64,000 nt of DNA from Foliimonas ilicis (GTDB lineage Bacteria > Pseudomonadota > Alphaproteobacteria > Rhizobiales > Rhizobiaceae). The stretch covers positions 1-64,000 of the forward strand of contig NZ_JBDUUH010000012.1 of the NCBI RefSeq assembly GCF_039939195.1, given 5' to 3'. Each line of letters begins with the position of its first letter. Within the stretch, counting starts at the first letter, position 1. The notes beneath the pieces are model-generated. The model searched no databases, had not been told where the DNA came from, and worked only from the letters and a program-made list of their open reading frames with translations. Both the position numbers and the translations under genes were made by a program. This document shows, one piece after another, positions 16,801-26,809 of the stretch.

Positions 16801-17085
16801 TTACTGAAACAGGCGGTCGCCCTGCTCGTTTACGAGCTGCTTGCCCTTGTTGAGCGAGACTTCGATTGCATCGTCCAGGCCGGCAAACCGGTCTGCGCGG
16901 ATGAATTTGTGTTCCTTTACAACGCCGTCTATTTCTTTTGACACGACACCGCAGGTCTGGAACTGGCCGCCTTCGTTGAAGGGCGTCGCCTTGATCTGAA
17001 ATCCGTTATGCTCGATTTCCTTGCCCGCCGGTGCCTCGGCCTTCGGCGCGTCGCCGCCACCGAACAATCGTTTCAGAAATGACAT
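16801..17085 (-). CDS. HlyU family protein
   Basis: A 94-residue cytoplasmic protein starting at the ATG at 17085, with GGAGG five bases before it. It shows the HlyU pattern: MSFLKRLFGGG, NGFQIKATPFNEGGQFQTCG, KEIDGVVKEHKFIRADRF and VNEQGDRLFQ. HlyU is named for a Vibrio haemolysin regulator, but most family members, including this one, have no known target. It converges on the Coa1-like gene with three bases between the stops. Confidence 0.85.
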   Translation of the reverse strand: MSFLKRLFGGGDAPKAEAPAGKEIEHNGFQIKATPFNEGGQFQTCGVVSKEIDGVVKEHKFIRADRFAGLDDAIEVSLNKGKQLVNEQGDRLFQ

Positions 17086-17181
17086 GAAGGCCTCCAACTG
17101 TACTGACTCTGGGCGTATTTTCTCGCAAACTTAAACGAATAAGTTCGAAAAATCAGGCCGGTTTTCGCGATTTTTTTGGGA

Positions 17182-17610
17182 TTATGCCCCAAGATGCAGC
17201 ACGATTTCGCGCCTGTGCGGGCGGTCGCGATGCTCGAAAAGATAAATTCCCTGCCAGGTACCCAGCGCCAAATGTCCATCAATGACCGGAATGGAGATGG
17301 AAACGGCAGTCAATGCGGACTTGATATGCGCTGGCATATCGTCCGCGCCTTCCATCCGGTGAACCAGATAATCCATCGAAGGATCATCGGCTGATGGCAC
17401 CAGTCTGCGGAAAAACGCGTCCAGATCGCGCCGCACATCCGGGTCCGCATTTTCCTGAATGAGCAGCGAACAGGAGGTGTGCCGCACGAACACCGTCAGT
17501 AAACCGGTATCGATGCCCGCATCCGAAACGAAAGACGACGCCCGGTCGGTGAACTCATAGAGCCCCTGACCGGACGTCGTGATCGTAAATCTATCCGTAT
17601 GATGAGCCAT
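17182..17610 (-). CDS. YjbQ/UPF0047 family protein
   Basis: Protein of 142 residues. Conserved family segments are visible: VFVRHTSCSLLIQENADPDV near 42-61 with conserved His, Cys and Asn, then MEGADDMPAHIKSAL and LALGTWQGIYLFEHRDRPHRREI. Some members have weak thiamine-phosphate synthase activity in vitro, hence the common annotation as secondary thiamine-phosphate synthase; the true role is uncertain. It begins six bases after the rpoD stop on the same strand and is probably co-transcribed. Confidence 0.9.
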   Translation of the reverse strand: MAHHTDRFTITTSGQGLYEFTDRASSFVSDAGIDTGLLTVFVRHTSCSLLIQENADPDVRRDLDAFFRRLVPSADDPSMDYLVHRMEGADDMPAHIKSALTAVSISIPVIDGHLALGTWQGIYLFEHRDRPHRREIVLHLGA

Positions 17611-17615
17611 ACGGA

Positions 17616-19631
17616 TTAGCTGTCGAGGAAGCTCCGCAGCTTGCGCGAACGGCTCGGATGCTTGAGCTTGCGCAACGCCTTGGCTTCGATCTGACGAATA
17701 CGCTCGCGCGTAACCGAAAACTGCTGGCCGACTTCTTCGAGCGTGTGATCGGTGTTCATGCCGATGCCGAAGCGCATGCGCAGCACGCGTTCTTCACGCG
17801 GCGTTAGCGAAGCCAGAACCCGCGTCGTGGTTTCGCGAAGGTTCGCCTGAATCGCGGCGTCGATGGGCAGTATCGCCATCTTGTCCTCGATGAAATCGCC
17901 CAGATGGCTGTCTTCCTCGTCGCCGACAGGCGTTTCGAGCGAAATCGGCTCCTTGGCGATCTTCAGGACCTTGCGGACCTTTTCCAGCGGCATTGCAAGC
18001 TTTTCGGCCAGTTCTTCCGGCGTCGGCTCGCGGCCGATTTCGTGAAGCATCTGGCGCGAGGTGCGCACGATCTTGTTGATCGTTTCGATCATGTGCACCG
18101 GAATGCGGATCGTGCGTGCCTGGTCAGCGATCGAACGCGTGATTGCCTGCCTGATCCACCACGTCGCATAGGTGGAGAATTTGTAGCCGCGGCGATATTC
18201 GAACTTATCGACCGCCTTCATCAGGCCGATATTGCCTTCCTGAATGAGATCGAGGAACTGCAGGCCGCGGTTCGTGTACTTCTTGGCGATGGAAATCACG
18301 AGGCGAAGATTTGCCTCGACCATTTCCTTCTTGGCGATTGTCGCTTCGCGTTCGCCCTTCTGCACCCGGTTCACGATCTTGCGGAATTCCGAGATCGAGA
18401 TTGCCGTTTCGGTCGCCAGATTCTGGATCTCGGAACGCAGGTCGCGGATGGCGTCCTTGTCACGCGAGGTGAATTCCTTCCAGCCGCGCGTCGTCAGATT
18501 TGCAATCCGGCGCGTCCAGTTCGGGTCTAGCTCGGAACCCTGATATTCCTTCAGGAACTCCTCGCGGCGCACGCCATAGCTTTCGGCCAGACGCAGCAGC
18601 CTGCCCTCGTTCTGAACCAGCCGCTTGTTGATGTCGTAAAGCTGTTCGACCAGCGATTCGATACGGTTCTGGTTGAGCGACAGCGACTTCACAGCCGTAA
18701 TCAGCTCATCCTTCAGTTCCTTCAGACGACGATCCTGGCTCGGCGAAAGCGTGCCGGCAGCCGCAAGGCGGTTTTCGACCTGCTGGTCCTGAAGACGGCG
18801 AAGCTTCTTGTAGGTGTCGGCAATCGTGTCGAGAAGCGTCATCACCTGGGGGCGAAGTTCGGCTTCCATCGCGGCGAGCGAGAGGCTTGCCTCATCGTCT
18901 TCGTCGTCTTCTTCCTCGGGGCGGCTGTCGCCGCCGACATTAGTGATGTCGTCGTCTTCGCGAATGCGGCGTCCGCGCTCATCGACCTTGGGCTTTTCGA
19001 CTTCTTCCGTACGCTCGACAACCGGCGCCTGCTTGGCTTCGGGTCCTGCATAGGTTGCTTCCAGATCGATGATCTCGCGCAGTAGGATCTTCGATTCGTT
19101 CAGCTCGTCGCGCCAGATGATGATGGCCTGAAAGGTCAGCGGGCTTTCGCAAAGCCCGGCGATCATCGTTTCGCGGCCAGCCTCGATACGCTTGGCGATC
19201 GCGATTTCGCCTTCACGCGACAGAAGCTCGACCGAACCCATTTCGCGCAGATACATGCGGACCGGGTCGTCGGTGCGGTCTGTAGGCTCTTTCTTGGCAG
19301 GGGTCGCGGCAACGGCCGTGCCGGTACGTTCGGCGAGCTCGTTTGCCTCTTCCTCGGCGTCGTTTTCACCCGCCTCGGCTTCTTCGGCCTGCTCGTCGTC
19401 TTCAACGACATTGATGCCCATGTCGGAAAGCATAGCCATAGTGTCTTCGATCTGCTCCGAGGTCACTTCCTCGGATGGCAGAACCGAATTCAACTCGTCC
19501 ATCGTGACGTAGCCGCGCTTCTTGGCGGCCTTGATCATCTTCTTGACAGCATCATCGGAAAGGTCGAGCAGGGGACCATCGGTCGCGCCCTCGCGTTCGT
19601 TTTCGACCTCTTCCTTTTCCTTTGTCGCCAT
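17616..19631 (-). CDS. rpoD: Primary RNA polymerase sigma factor, sigma-70
   Basis: Protein of 671 residues from the ATG at 19631, the usual size in Rhizobiales; an open frame to 19676 precedes the conserved start. Region 1.1 at the N-terminus (VKKMIKAAKKRGYVTMDELNSVLP), region 1.2 (DPVRMYLREMGSVELL), an acidic non-conserved insert, and then regions 2 to 4 are intact: QFLDLIQEGNIGLMKAVDKFEYRRGYKFSTYATWWIRQAI and the region 4 helix-turn-helix VTRERIRQIEAKALRKLK. It directs RNA polymerase to housekeeping promoters. It lies downstream of dnaG in the same direction, the classic macromolecular synthesis order. Confidence 0.98.
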   Translation of the reverse strand: MATKEKEEVENEREGATDGPLLDLSDDAVKKMIKAAKKRGYVTMDELNSVLPSEEVTSEQIEDTMAMLSDMGINVVEDDEQAEEAEAGENDAEEEANELAERTGTAVAATPAKKEPTDRTDDPVRMYLREMGSVELLSREGEIAIAKRIEAGRETMIAGLCESPLTFQAIIIWRDELNESKILLREIIDLEATYAGPEAKQAPVVERTEEVEKPKVDERGRRIREDDDITNVGGDSRPEEEDDEDDEASLSLAAMEAELRPQVMTLLDTIADTYKKLRRLQDQQVENRLAAAGTLSPSQDRRLKELKDELITAVKSLSLNQNRIESLVEQLYDINKRLVQNEGRLLRLAESYGVRREEFLKEYQGSELDPNWTRRIANLTTRGWKEFTSRDKDAIRDLRSEIQNLATETAISISEFRKIVNRVQKGEREATIAKKEMVEANLRLVISIAKKYTNRGLQFLDLIQEGNIGLMKAVDKFEYRRGYKFSTYATWWIRQAITRSIADQARTIRIPVHMIETINKIVRTSRQMLHEIGREPTPEELAEKLAMPLEKVRKVLKIAKEPISLETPVGDEEDSHLGDFIEDKMAILPIDAAIQANLRETTTRVLASLTPREERVLRMRFGIGMNTDHTLEEVGQQFSVTRERIRQIEAKALRKLKHPSRSRKLRSFLDS

Positions 19632-19943
19632 GCCTTGCTTTCTCCAAGCATCCAGAATGCGTGGAAGCCCACTCAAACCGGAAAAATTCCAATTGCGATT
19701 GCCGCACCAACACTCTACGCCGTCACTAACGGCATCACCCTTAAGTACAGATTAACCGTGATAACTGGGGCGCGAACTTGCATCCGTCCAGTAGCCGGCA
19801 TCCATTCCTGTGGCGGCGGCGCGGCATATTCCGCTGTTAACGTTTTCGAATCGATCTGATTCCGTTATTCTTGCGCTAGGTCAAGCGCATTGGCACGATT
19901 CGCGTGAAAAAAGCGAATCAATTGCCGACTCAGCGACCAATCA
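19632..19943. other. rpoD upstream region
   Basis: These 312 bases between dnaG and rpoD contain no supported gene. The region should hold the rpoD promoter, reading leftward, but I could not pick out confident -35/-10 boxes. No clear terminator for dnaG was seen. Confidence 0.5.
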
Positions 19944-21869
19944 TCACATTCTGCCAACCCTGCCGGACGAGACGCCGAAGCCTTCGATGAGCGCTTCTGT
20001 CGCCTGAACATCTTTGAACTGCGTCTGTATTTCGACCAGATGCCGGTAGTTTTCGTCGGTGGGCTCGGTTGCAAGCGCCGTCTCTGCGGCCTTGAGCTCC
20101 TTATGTAGAGAGTGCGCGCTTCTGTGCAAGTGCAGCGCCTGCGCAAAGGCTTCGCGGGCATCATCGACAGCCGCCGCTTCCATTGCGGGCCACAGACGCG
20201 CGCGGCGGATAAGCGCTTCGGCCTGTTCCCACACATCATCGAGACCAGCACCGGTGATGTATTTCAAAACGCTCTGCCGGTCGCGGGCATGGTGAGCGAC
20301 CGCATCGATGAATGCTGCGTGAAGCTGTCGCAGGCCGGGATTGCTGAGATCGAGCGTCTCGACCAGATCGAAATACTCGTCGATCAGCGTCGGGTGGTTG
20401 ATGAGCGTCACGACGATTGCCGTTTCGCGCAGCGGCATCAGCACGCCTGCCCGCTTCACCATTGCCGAGCGAGACAGGCTTTCCGAAACGGCCAAACGGC
20501 CCGCCGCCTGTCCGCCACGCGCAAACTGCCCGCCTTGCGTCTTTTTCTCGAAGCCCTGCCCCTTTTTCGGCGAAAAGCCCCGCTGCGACCCGAAAAAGGC
20601 CTGTACGCGCTCGCGCATGTCCTGCTGATAATGAAACCGCAGGCTTTCATCCTTGATGCGCCCAGTCAGTTCGCGCAGCGTCTTTTCGAGTTCGGCGCGG
20701 CGCTCCGGCGTGTCGAACACCCCGCCTGACGTTTCGCGCATCCAGAGCAGATCGGCCAGCGGACGTGCTTCGGCAAGCACATTCGTAAAAGCATCACGAC
20801 CCTGCGCCTTCACCAGATCGTCGGGGTCTTGGCCCTCCGGCAGAAGCGCGAACCGTGCGGTGCGTCCGGGCTGCACGACCGGCAGTGCGAGATCAGCAGC
20901 GCGCCATGCAGCACGCAATCCGGCCTGATCGCCATCGAAGCAAAGCACCGGCTCGCCGGTCATGCGCCACAGAAGTTCAAGCTGGTTTTCCGTCAGCGCA
21001 GTGCCGAGCGGTGCGACCGCATTCGGGAAACCGGCCTGCGCCAGTGCGATGACATCCATATAGCCTTCAACGGCGATCACCGTGCCGTCGCGACCCATGC
21101 CTTTGCGGGCGCGGGCGAAATTGTAGAGCACATTGCCCTTGTGGAAGAGCTCCGTGTCGGGCGAGTTCATGTATTTGGCGGGCTGATCGGCCGACAATGC
21201 CCGCCCGCCAAAGGCGATGATGCGTTCGCGTGAATCCGGGATCGGGAACATGATCCGGTCGCGGAACCAGTCATAGGAAACCGGAATATCGTTGCCGTGC
21301 CGCACAAGGCCGCAAGCCTCGATCTGAGATTTCTCGACACCCTTGGACGCCAAAAACTCCTTCAATGCATTCCGGCTTTCCGGCGCATAACCAAGCCGGA
21401 ATTCCTGCTGCGTGGCAGGCGTCAGGCCGCGTTCGCGCAGATAGGCGCGCGCTTTTGCGCCATCCGCGCTCTGCAGGCGATCCTCGAAAAACTTCGTCGC
21501 CATTTCCATGACGTCGTGAAGGCTCGCCCGTTCGCGCTCGCGCCGCTCCTCCTGAACGTCGCGGGCCGGCAGCGGTATGCCTGCCATATCGGCGATGCGT
21601 TCAACCGCTTCGGGAAAGCCCAAGCCATCGAGTTCGGTCAGAAATTTGAAATGATCGCCGGAAACGCCGCAACCAAAACAGTGATAGCGGCCTTTCTTGT
21701 CTTCGCAGTGGAAGCTTGGAGACTTTTCGCCATGAAAGGGGCAGCACGCCCAATAATCGCCGCGCGGCGCATTGGTTTTGCGCTTGTCCCACGACACGCG
21801 TGTACCGATCACGGCCGAAATCGGCACGCGATCACGTATTTCATCGAGGAATGAGGGTGAAAAACGCAT
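19944..21869 (-). CDS. dnaG: DNA primase
   Basis: Protein of 641 residues that makes RNA primers at the replication fork. The start at 21869 gives the normal DnaG N-terminus MRFSPSFLDEIRDRVPISAVI. The zinc-binding domain (CPFHGEKSPSFHCEDKKGRYHCFGCG), the RNA polymerase core with EGYMDVIALAQAG and FDGD (TOPRIM) and the C-terminal DnaB-interaction region are all present. It sits directly upstream of rpoD. Confidence 0.97.
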   Translation of the reverse strand: MRFSPSFLDEIRDRVPISAVIGTRVSWDKRKTNAPRGDYWACCPFHGEKSPSFHCEDKKGRYHCFGCGVSGDHFKFLTELDGLGFPEAVERIADMAGIPLPARDVQEERRERERASLHDVMEMATKFFEDRLQSADGAKARAYLRERGLTPATQQEFRLGYAPESRNALKEFLASKGVEKSQIEACGLVRHGNDIPVSYDWFRDRIMFPIPDSRERIIAFGGRALSADQPAKYMNSPDTELFHKGNVLYNFARARKGMGRDGTVIAVEGYMDVIALAQAGFPNAVAPLGTALTENQLELLWRMTGEPVLCFDGDQAGLRAAWRAADLALPVVQPGRTARFALLPEGQDPDDLVKAQGRDAFTNVLAEARPLADLLWMRETSGGVFDTPERRAELEKTLRELTGRIKDESLRFHYQQDMRERVQAFFGSQRGFSPKKGQGFEKKTQGGQFARGGQAAGRLAVSESLSRSAMVKRAGVLMPLRETAIVVTLINHPTLIDEYFDLVETLDLSNPGLRQLHAAFIDAVAHHARDRQSVLKYITGAGLDDVWEQAEALIRRARLWPAMEAAAVDDAREAFAQALHLHRSAHSLHKELKAAETALATEPTDENYRHLVEIQTQFKDVQATEALIEGFGVSSGRVGRM

Positions 21870-22150
21870 TTGTAAGGTCTTCTCCGTGCTCCATATAAGC
21901 ACGTTGGGCCGCGCAAGCGAGAACCCTATCAATCCTTCACCGGTATCCACAGGCTTTCAACAGCCCGAATAGCGGTGTCGCATCCATTTCCGACACAAAA
22001 GGTCGGATGTAATCAAGAGTCGGTAGTGGATATATTTTATTATCCGGCTAATGTAAAAATGTAGATCATGACGCCGATTCGCCACAGGGAATGTCCCGCT
22101 TCCAACATTAAAAACAAGCGTTGTTCGCCTGTTACGGGAAGTGCTGCGCA

Positions 22151-23815
22151 ATGAGTGGCTCGGTCGTTCTCCTCAATCTCGCAGGCGCTGTTGCGCTGAT
22201 GCTTTTCGCCACCCGCATGGTGCGCACCGGTGTAGAGCGCGCCTATGGCGACGTGCTGCGCCACAAGCTGCGCTCGACCATGCGCAATCCGTTTCTGGCA
22301 GTGATTCTCGGCACGGCACTGGCAATCGCTTTTCAAAGCTCGACCGCCGTCACCTTGCTCGTCGGCTCCTTTGCGGGTGCAGGCATCGTCAGCGGCATAG
22401 CCGGACAGCTTGCGGTGCGCGGAGCCGAAATCGGCTCGGCGCTGGTCGTCAAGATCCTGACCTTCGACCTGACACTGCTCGTGCCCATCTGCCTCGTTGC
22501 AGGCACGTCGATGTTCCTGGCGACCGAACGGCGCGACTGGCGCCAGATCGGACGCATCCTGATTGGCATCGGCCTGCTGGTCATGTCGCTCGAAATGATC
22601 GGCCACGCCGCCGAACCGCTGCGCGACAGCAAGCTCCTGCCGGTCATCGTCGATTATTTCTCCGGCGATCCGATCACCGCCTTTCTGCTCGCCGCGCTGA
22701 TGACATGGCTTTTCCATTCCTCGATTGCCGCGGTGCTTCTGCTGGTGACTCTGTCGGCGCGCGGTTTCATTCCGGCAGAACTCGGCATCGTCATGGTGCT
22801 CGGCGTCAATCTCGGCAGTTCGGTTATCGCGCCGATACTCACGCGCGCTGCGGCACCCGGTGTTCGCGTCGTGCCGATCGGCAATCTTTTGATGCGCGGC
22901 ATGGGCTCGCTGGTCATGCTCAGCCTGTTTTTATGGCTGCGCCCGCCGCTGGAATTCCTTGGCTCGACCGCCGCTGACCGCATTATCAACGCGCATATCA
23001 TCTTCAACTGCGTGATTCTGATCGCGGGTATTCCGCTTGCCAGCCTGATCTACAAGGCATCCGAACGCATCGTCGCGCTCGGCACGCCGGCGATTGCGCC
23101 CGAAAATCTCTACTCGTCAGAACTCAGCGCGCTCAACGAAAGCGCCCTCGACACCCCTTCGCAGGCACTCGCCAACGCGACGCGCGAAGTCGTGCGCCTG
23201 TGTGAGATGATCGAGATCATGCTGAAAAACGTCATCGAACTTTATGAGAAAGCCGACCCGGACCGCATCAAGGCGCTCGCCGCGCTCGACGACCGGGTGG
23301 ACGCCAGACATGCCGCGATCAAGCTTTATCTGACGCGGCTGACACTGCGCACGCTGACCGACGAGGAAGCGGCCCGCTGCAAGGAATTGCTCGGCGCATC
23401 GCTGAAACTCGAACAGGTCGGCGACATCGTCGTGCGCAATCTGCTGGTGCACGTCAAAAAGAAGATGGAGCGCGGGCTGGAGTTCACCGATCAGGGCTGG
23501 CGCGAACTGGCAGCCTTCCATTCGGCGGTCCTTGCAAATGCCCGCCTGGCGTTCAACGTCCTGATCTCGCGCGACGCCGAAGCTGCCCGCCAGATCGTTC
23601 TGGAAAAGGACCGGCTGCGCGACATGGAACAGGCATCCAACCAAAGCCATTTCGTGCGCCTGCGCGACGGCGCTGCGAAGAGCCTGGACACCAGCTCCAT
23701 CCATCTCGACACGATCCGCGACCTGAAGCAGATCAACTCGCTGCTCGCCTCGATCGCTTATCCGGTTCTTGAGGAGCACGGCCTTCTGCGCGGATCGCGG
23801 TTGAAGGCGAGCTGA
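22151..23815 (+). CDS. Na/Pi cotransporter family protein with PhoU-like tail
   Basis: Protein of 554 residues starting at the ATG at 22151. The first 320 or so residues hold two Na/Pi symporter repeats with the QSSTAVT motif (about 68-74) and its partner HSSIAAV, plus several membrane helices. The last 230 or so are a soluble helical PhoU-like domain. The arrangement matches the YjbB/NptA group, which moves inorganic phosphate across the inner membrane. It is transcribed alone, divergent from dnaG. Confidence 0.92.
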   Translation: MSGSVVLLNLAGAVALMLFATRMVRTGVERAYGDVLRHKLRSTMRNPFLAVILGTALAIAFQSSTAVTLLVGSFAGAGIVSGIAGQLAVRGAEIGSALVVKILTFDLTLLVPICLVAGTSMFLATERRDWRQIGRILIGIGLLVMSLEMIGHAAEPLRDSKLLPVIVDYFSGDPITAFLLAALMTWLFHSSIAAVLLLVTLSARGFIPAELGIVMVLGVNLGSSVIAPILTRAAAPGVRVVPIGNLLMRGMGSLVMLSLFLWLRPPLEFLGSTAADRIINAHIIFNCVILIAGIPLASLIYKASERIVALGTPAIAPENLYSSELSALNESALDTPSQALANATREVVRLCEMIEIMLKNVIELYEKADPDRIKALAALDDRVDARHAAIKLYLTRLTLRTLTDEEAARCKELLGASLKLEQVGDIVVRNLLVHVKKKMERGLEFTDQGWRELAAFHSAVLANARLAFNVLISRDAEAARQIVLEKDRLRDMEQASNQSHFVRLRDGAAKSLDTSSIHLDTIRDLKQINSLLASIAYPVLEEHGLLRGSRLKAS

Positions 23816-23845
23816 ATCAGCTCCTGATTTCATTGAGGCGCGAGG

Positions 23846-24006
23846 CACCCCCCTCTGCCCTGCCGGGCATCTCCCCCTCAAGGGTGGAGATCGGCTGACA
23901 CAGCTCTCCGCTTTGATTCTACAAAGTTAGCGATTGGTGCCGCACTTTTATGACAGAGTAATCTCCACCCTTGAGGGGGAGATGCCCGGCAGGGCAGAGG
24001 GGGGTG
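23846..24006. repeat. Family A palindromic repeat, copy 2 (161 bp)
   Basis: Same length and arms as copy 1, but in the opposite orientation: the reverse complement of the copy 1 core aligns with this core (TTAGCGATTGGTGCCGC). After the right arm, GTCCCGCC..C.TTCCTATTT matches the flank on the left of copy 1. It lies between the Na/Pi symporter and the acetyltransferase, which converge. Confidence 0.95.
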
Positions 24007-24095
24007 TTGTCCCGCCAGCATTCCTATTTAAAAGATGAAAGGCTCTAACAGAAGCAAGGGCTTACCCCGTCTTCCGGAATCAGATCGGCAGGCGC

Positions 24096-24656
24096 TTAAA
24101 GCTCGATCCTGTAGCGCAGGCTTTCGCCGCCGCCATAGGCATCGACCTTGCGAAAGCGGCCGAGAAGCACGCCGCCATTGGCCAGCATCACCTTCTGCGA
24201 AGGCTCATTGTCCGGGTCGGCGGTCAGTTCGACATAGCGAAGGCCGCGCTGGCGCGCCTCGTCCAGCATCAGGGCAAGCCCACGTGTGGCGTAGCCGCGC
24301 TGCCGCTTCCACGGAACGATGGAAAAGCCGATATGACCCAGCACATGGTCGGGCAGCGCCGAGCCGTCCGCCTGCCAGCGCAAGCCGAACGAGCCGACGA
24401 AATCGCCATCCCACGCCCAGCGCCTGACGCTTGGCAGACGCGGCACGGTAGATCCGTCCGGCAAGATCAGCGGACCGCCCCTGCCCTCGGGATCGTCGAG
24501 ACTTTCAACGAAGGCTGCCGGATCCTTTGCGACTGCCGCGATGTGTTCGCGCGCCACCTCCTCGCCGCGAACATTGTCGGGAGACCAGTGGCTCTTCAAT
24601 GCTGCGACGTAGGAAGCGAGGCGATCGATGGAGGGCTTGATGAGTTCGAAAGTCAT
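24096..24656 (-). CDS. GNAT-family N-acetyltransferase
   Basis: Protein of 186 residues. The acetyl-CoA binding part is visible as LGHIGFSIVPWKRQRGYATRGLALMLDEARQRGL (motif A, with RQRGYAT as the R/Q-x-x-G-x-A/G loop) followed by VELTADPDNEPSQKVMLANGG (motif B). It transfers an acetyl group to an unknown amine substrate in the cytoplasm. It lies 39 bases after yqeY in the same direction. Confidence 0.9.
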   Translation of the reverse strand: MTFELIKPSIDRLASYVAALKSHWSPDNVRGEEVAREHIAAVAKDPAAFVESLDDPEGRGGPLILPDGSTVPRLPSVRRWAWDGDFVGSFGLRWQADGSALPDHVLGHIGFSIVPWKRQRGYATRGLALMLDEARQRGLRYVELTADPDNEPSQKVMLANGGVLLGRFRKVDAYGGGESLRYRIEL

Positions 24657-24695
24657 AGGCGTCTGAACTAGGGTCCGAAGCTGATTTGACGAGGG

Positions 24696-25145
24696 TTACT
24701 GCAACATCGTTTTCACGATGCCGCTTGCCTTGGCGAAATCCATCTGACCGGCATAGCGATCCTTGAGCGCATTCATGCAACGGCCCATGTCGCGAAGCCC
24801 GTCTGCCCCGACTTCCGAGATGACCTGGCTGCAAGCCTGACGCACGTCAGCCTCGCCGAGCTGCTTGGGCAGGAAGTCGCGGATGATCTCCACTTCTTCA
24901 AGCTCCTGCGCGGCAAGTTCCAGCCGGTTGCCTTCCTCGAAAACCTTCGCGGACTCCTCGCGCTGCTTCACCATCTTGGTAAGAATCAGCAGAATCTCCT
25001 CGTCGGCAACCGGGTCTTTGCCCGCGCCGCGATTGGCGATGTCACGATCCTGAATGGCAGCCTGAACCAGCCTCAGCGTCGAAATTCGGCGCTTTTCCTG
25101 GGCTTTTATTGCGGTCTTCAATGCCTGGGCGAGTTGCTCGCGCAT
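24696..25145 (-). CDS. GatB/YqeY domain protein
   Basis: Protein of 149 residues, all helical: MREQLAQALKTAIKAQEKRRISTLRLVQAAIQDRDI, then KMVKQREESAKVFEEGNRLELAAQE and a C-terminal QMDFAKASGIVKTML. This is a free-standing version of the tail domain of the GatB amidotransferase subunit, which helps bind tRNA there. The role of the free form is not settled. It diverges from carA, as in related genomes. Confidence 0.92.
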   Translation of the reverse strand: MREQLAQALKTAIKAQEKRRISTLRLVQAAIQDRDIANRGAGKDPVADEEILLILTKMVKQREESAKVFEEGNRLELAAQELEEVEIIRDFLPKQLGEADVRQACSQVISEVGADGLRDMGRCMNALKDRYAGQMDFAKASGIVKTMLQ

Positions 25146-25458
25146 GGCGTTCTCTCCTTGGTAAGCGGGCCGACATTACCGTCGCCAGGCTCTCGACGCA
25201 ACGGATTGCGCCATCAAGCCACTGATTTTAATAGAGAAAATATTTCGCTATCGTCGTCGGTCGGCACATTGACCATGTGCCGGGCTTCGCATATTGTCCG
25301 CGCCTTGCATGGACTTGCTTTTTGTCTGGCACGGGGGATGCGGATTTCGCACCGGCCCGTGCTTTTCCTTGCGCGATATGGCCTTTGGCCGCGCATATTT
25401 CAAGAGCGGAGCCACGCGGGCGCGACCCTGCGCGAAGAGACATCTAAGGAGTCCTGAA
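25146..25458. other. carA leader region with hairpins
   Basis: No supported gene. A perfect hairpin CGGCACAT/ATGTGCCG lies at 25262-25282, and a second, GCACGGG to CCCGTGC followed by four T, spans about 25330-25366, well before carA. An open frame runs in from 25294 in phase with carA but lacks a ribosome site. The hairpins could form a regulated leader; this is inference. Confidence 0.45.
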
Positions 25459-26661
25459 ATGGCCGAAGCTACCGCCCCCTGGTCCACCGAAGCACCGACC
25501 GCGATTCTGGTTCTGGCAAACGGCACGGTCATCGAAGGGCGAGGACTGGGCGCGACGGGAAGCGCTGTCGCCGAGGTTTGCTTCAACACGGCTTTGACGG
25601 GCTATCAGGAAATCCTGACCGACCCATCCTATGCCGGCCAGATCGTCACCTTCACCTTCCCCCATATCGGCAATATCGGCACCAATGACGAAGACATCGA
25701 AGATTTGAACCCGGCTGCGCGCGCAGGCGCTGTCGGCGCGGTGTTCAAAGCCGACGTCACCAACCCGTCGAGCTTCCGCTCCTCGGTCGATCTCGACCAA
25801 TGGCTGAAGCGCCGCGGCATCGTCGCGATGAGCGGCGTCGACACGCGCGCCCTCACCGCGCTCATTCGCGAAAACGGCGCACCGAACGCCATCATCGCGC
25901 ATGCGCCGGACGGCGTATTCGACATCGACGATTTGAAGAAGCGCGCGGCGGCATGGTCGGGCCTCGTCGGCCTTGATCTCGCCAAGGAAGTCACCTCCGG
26001 CCAGTCATCCGTATGGCGCGAAACGCCATGGGTCTGGGATGAAGGCTACGGCGAACAGGACAAGCCTTCCATGCATGTCGTGGCGATCGACTATGGCGTG
26101 AAGCGCAACATTTTGCGCCTGCTCGCCGGTCTTGGCGCGAAAGTCACCATCGTTCCCGCAACGACCGAAGCCGACGACATTCTGGCGCTCAAGCCGGATG
26201 GCATTTTCCTGTCGAACGGCCCCGGCGATCCGGCTGCCACCGGCGAATATGCCGTGCCGGTCATCAAGGATTTGCTGAAAACCGACATCCCTGTTTTCGG
26301 CATCTGCCTCGGCCACCAGATGCTCGCGCTGGCGCTCGGCGGACGCACGGAAAAGATGCATCAGGGCCACCATGGGGCAAACCATCCAGTGAAGGATCAC
26401 ACGACCGGCAAGGTCGAGATCGTCTCCATGAACCACGGCTTCGCGGTCGATGCGGACTCGCTTCCAGAAGGCGTCGAGGAAACCCACGTCTCGCTGTTCG
26501 ACGGATCGAATTGCGGCATCATGCTTACCGGCAGGCCGGTATTTTCGGTGCAGCATCACCCGGAAGCCTCGCCCGGCCCGCAGGATTCGCACTACCTCTT
26601 CCGCCGTTTCGTGAACCTCATCCGCGAAACCAAGGGCGAGCCTGCATTGGCGGAACGCTAA
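25459..26661 (+). CDS. carA: Carbamoyl-phosphate synthase small chain
   Basis: Protein of 400 residues beginning at the ATG at 25459, 7 bases after AAGGAG. It hydrolyses glutamine and passes ammonia to CarB for arginine and pyrimidine synthesis. The N-terminal CarA domain begins at about residue 15 (AILVLANGTVIEGRGLG). The class I glutaminase domain has the nucleophile in FGICLGHQ, and the His-Glu pair in VQHHPEASPGP. The carB gene is not adjacent but lies 5.6 kb downstream on the same strand. Confidence 0.98.
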   Translation: MAEATAPWSTEAPTAILVLANGTVIEGRGLGATGSAVAEVCFNTALTGYQEILTDPSYAGQIVTFTFPHIGNIGTNDEDIEDLNPAARAGAVGAVFKADVTNPSSFRSSVDLDQWLKRRGIVAMSGVDTRALTALIRENGAPNAIIAHAPDGVFDIDDLKKRAAAWSGLVGLDLAKEVTSGQSSVWRETPWVWDEGYGEQDKPSMHVVAIDYGVKRNILRLLAGLGAKVTIVPATTEADDILALKPDGIFLSNGPGDPAATGEYAVPVIKDLLKTDIPVFGICLGHQMLALALGGRTEKMHQGHHGANHPVKDHTTGKVEIVSMNHGFAVDADSLPEGVEETHVSLFDGSNCGIMLTGRPVFSVQHHPEASPGPQDSHYLFRRFVNLIRETKGEPALAER

Positions 26662-26809
26662 AAGCTCAAATACGACAAGTCGTCCCTGTGGTCCGGCCTG
26701 TCGTTTCCGGGCCAGCGGGCGAAATGTTCCACCGCAATATTGGCGACGGCAAGCGATTGGACGCTTGCCTCAACCAGCCCTCCCTCGATCCCGCGATGGT
26801 GCCAAAGAA

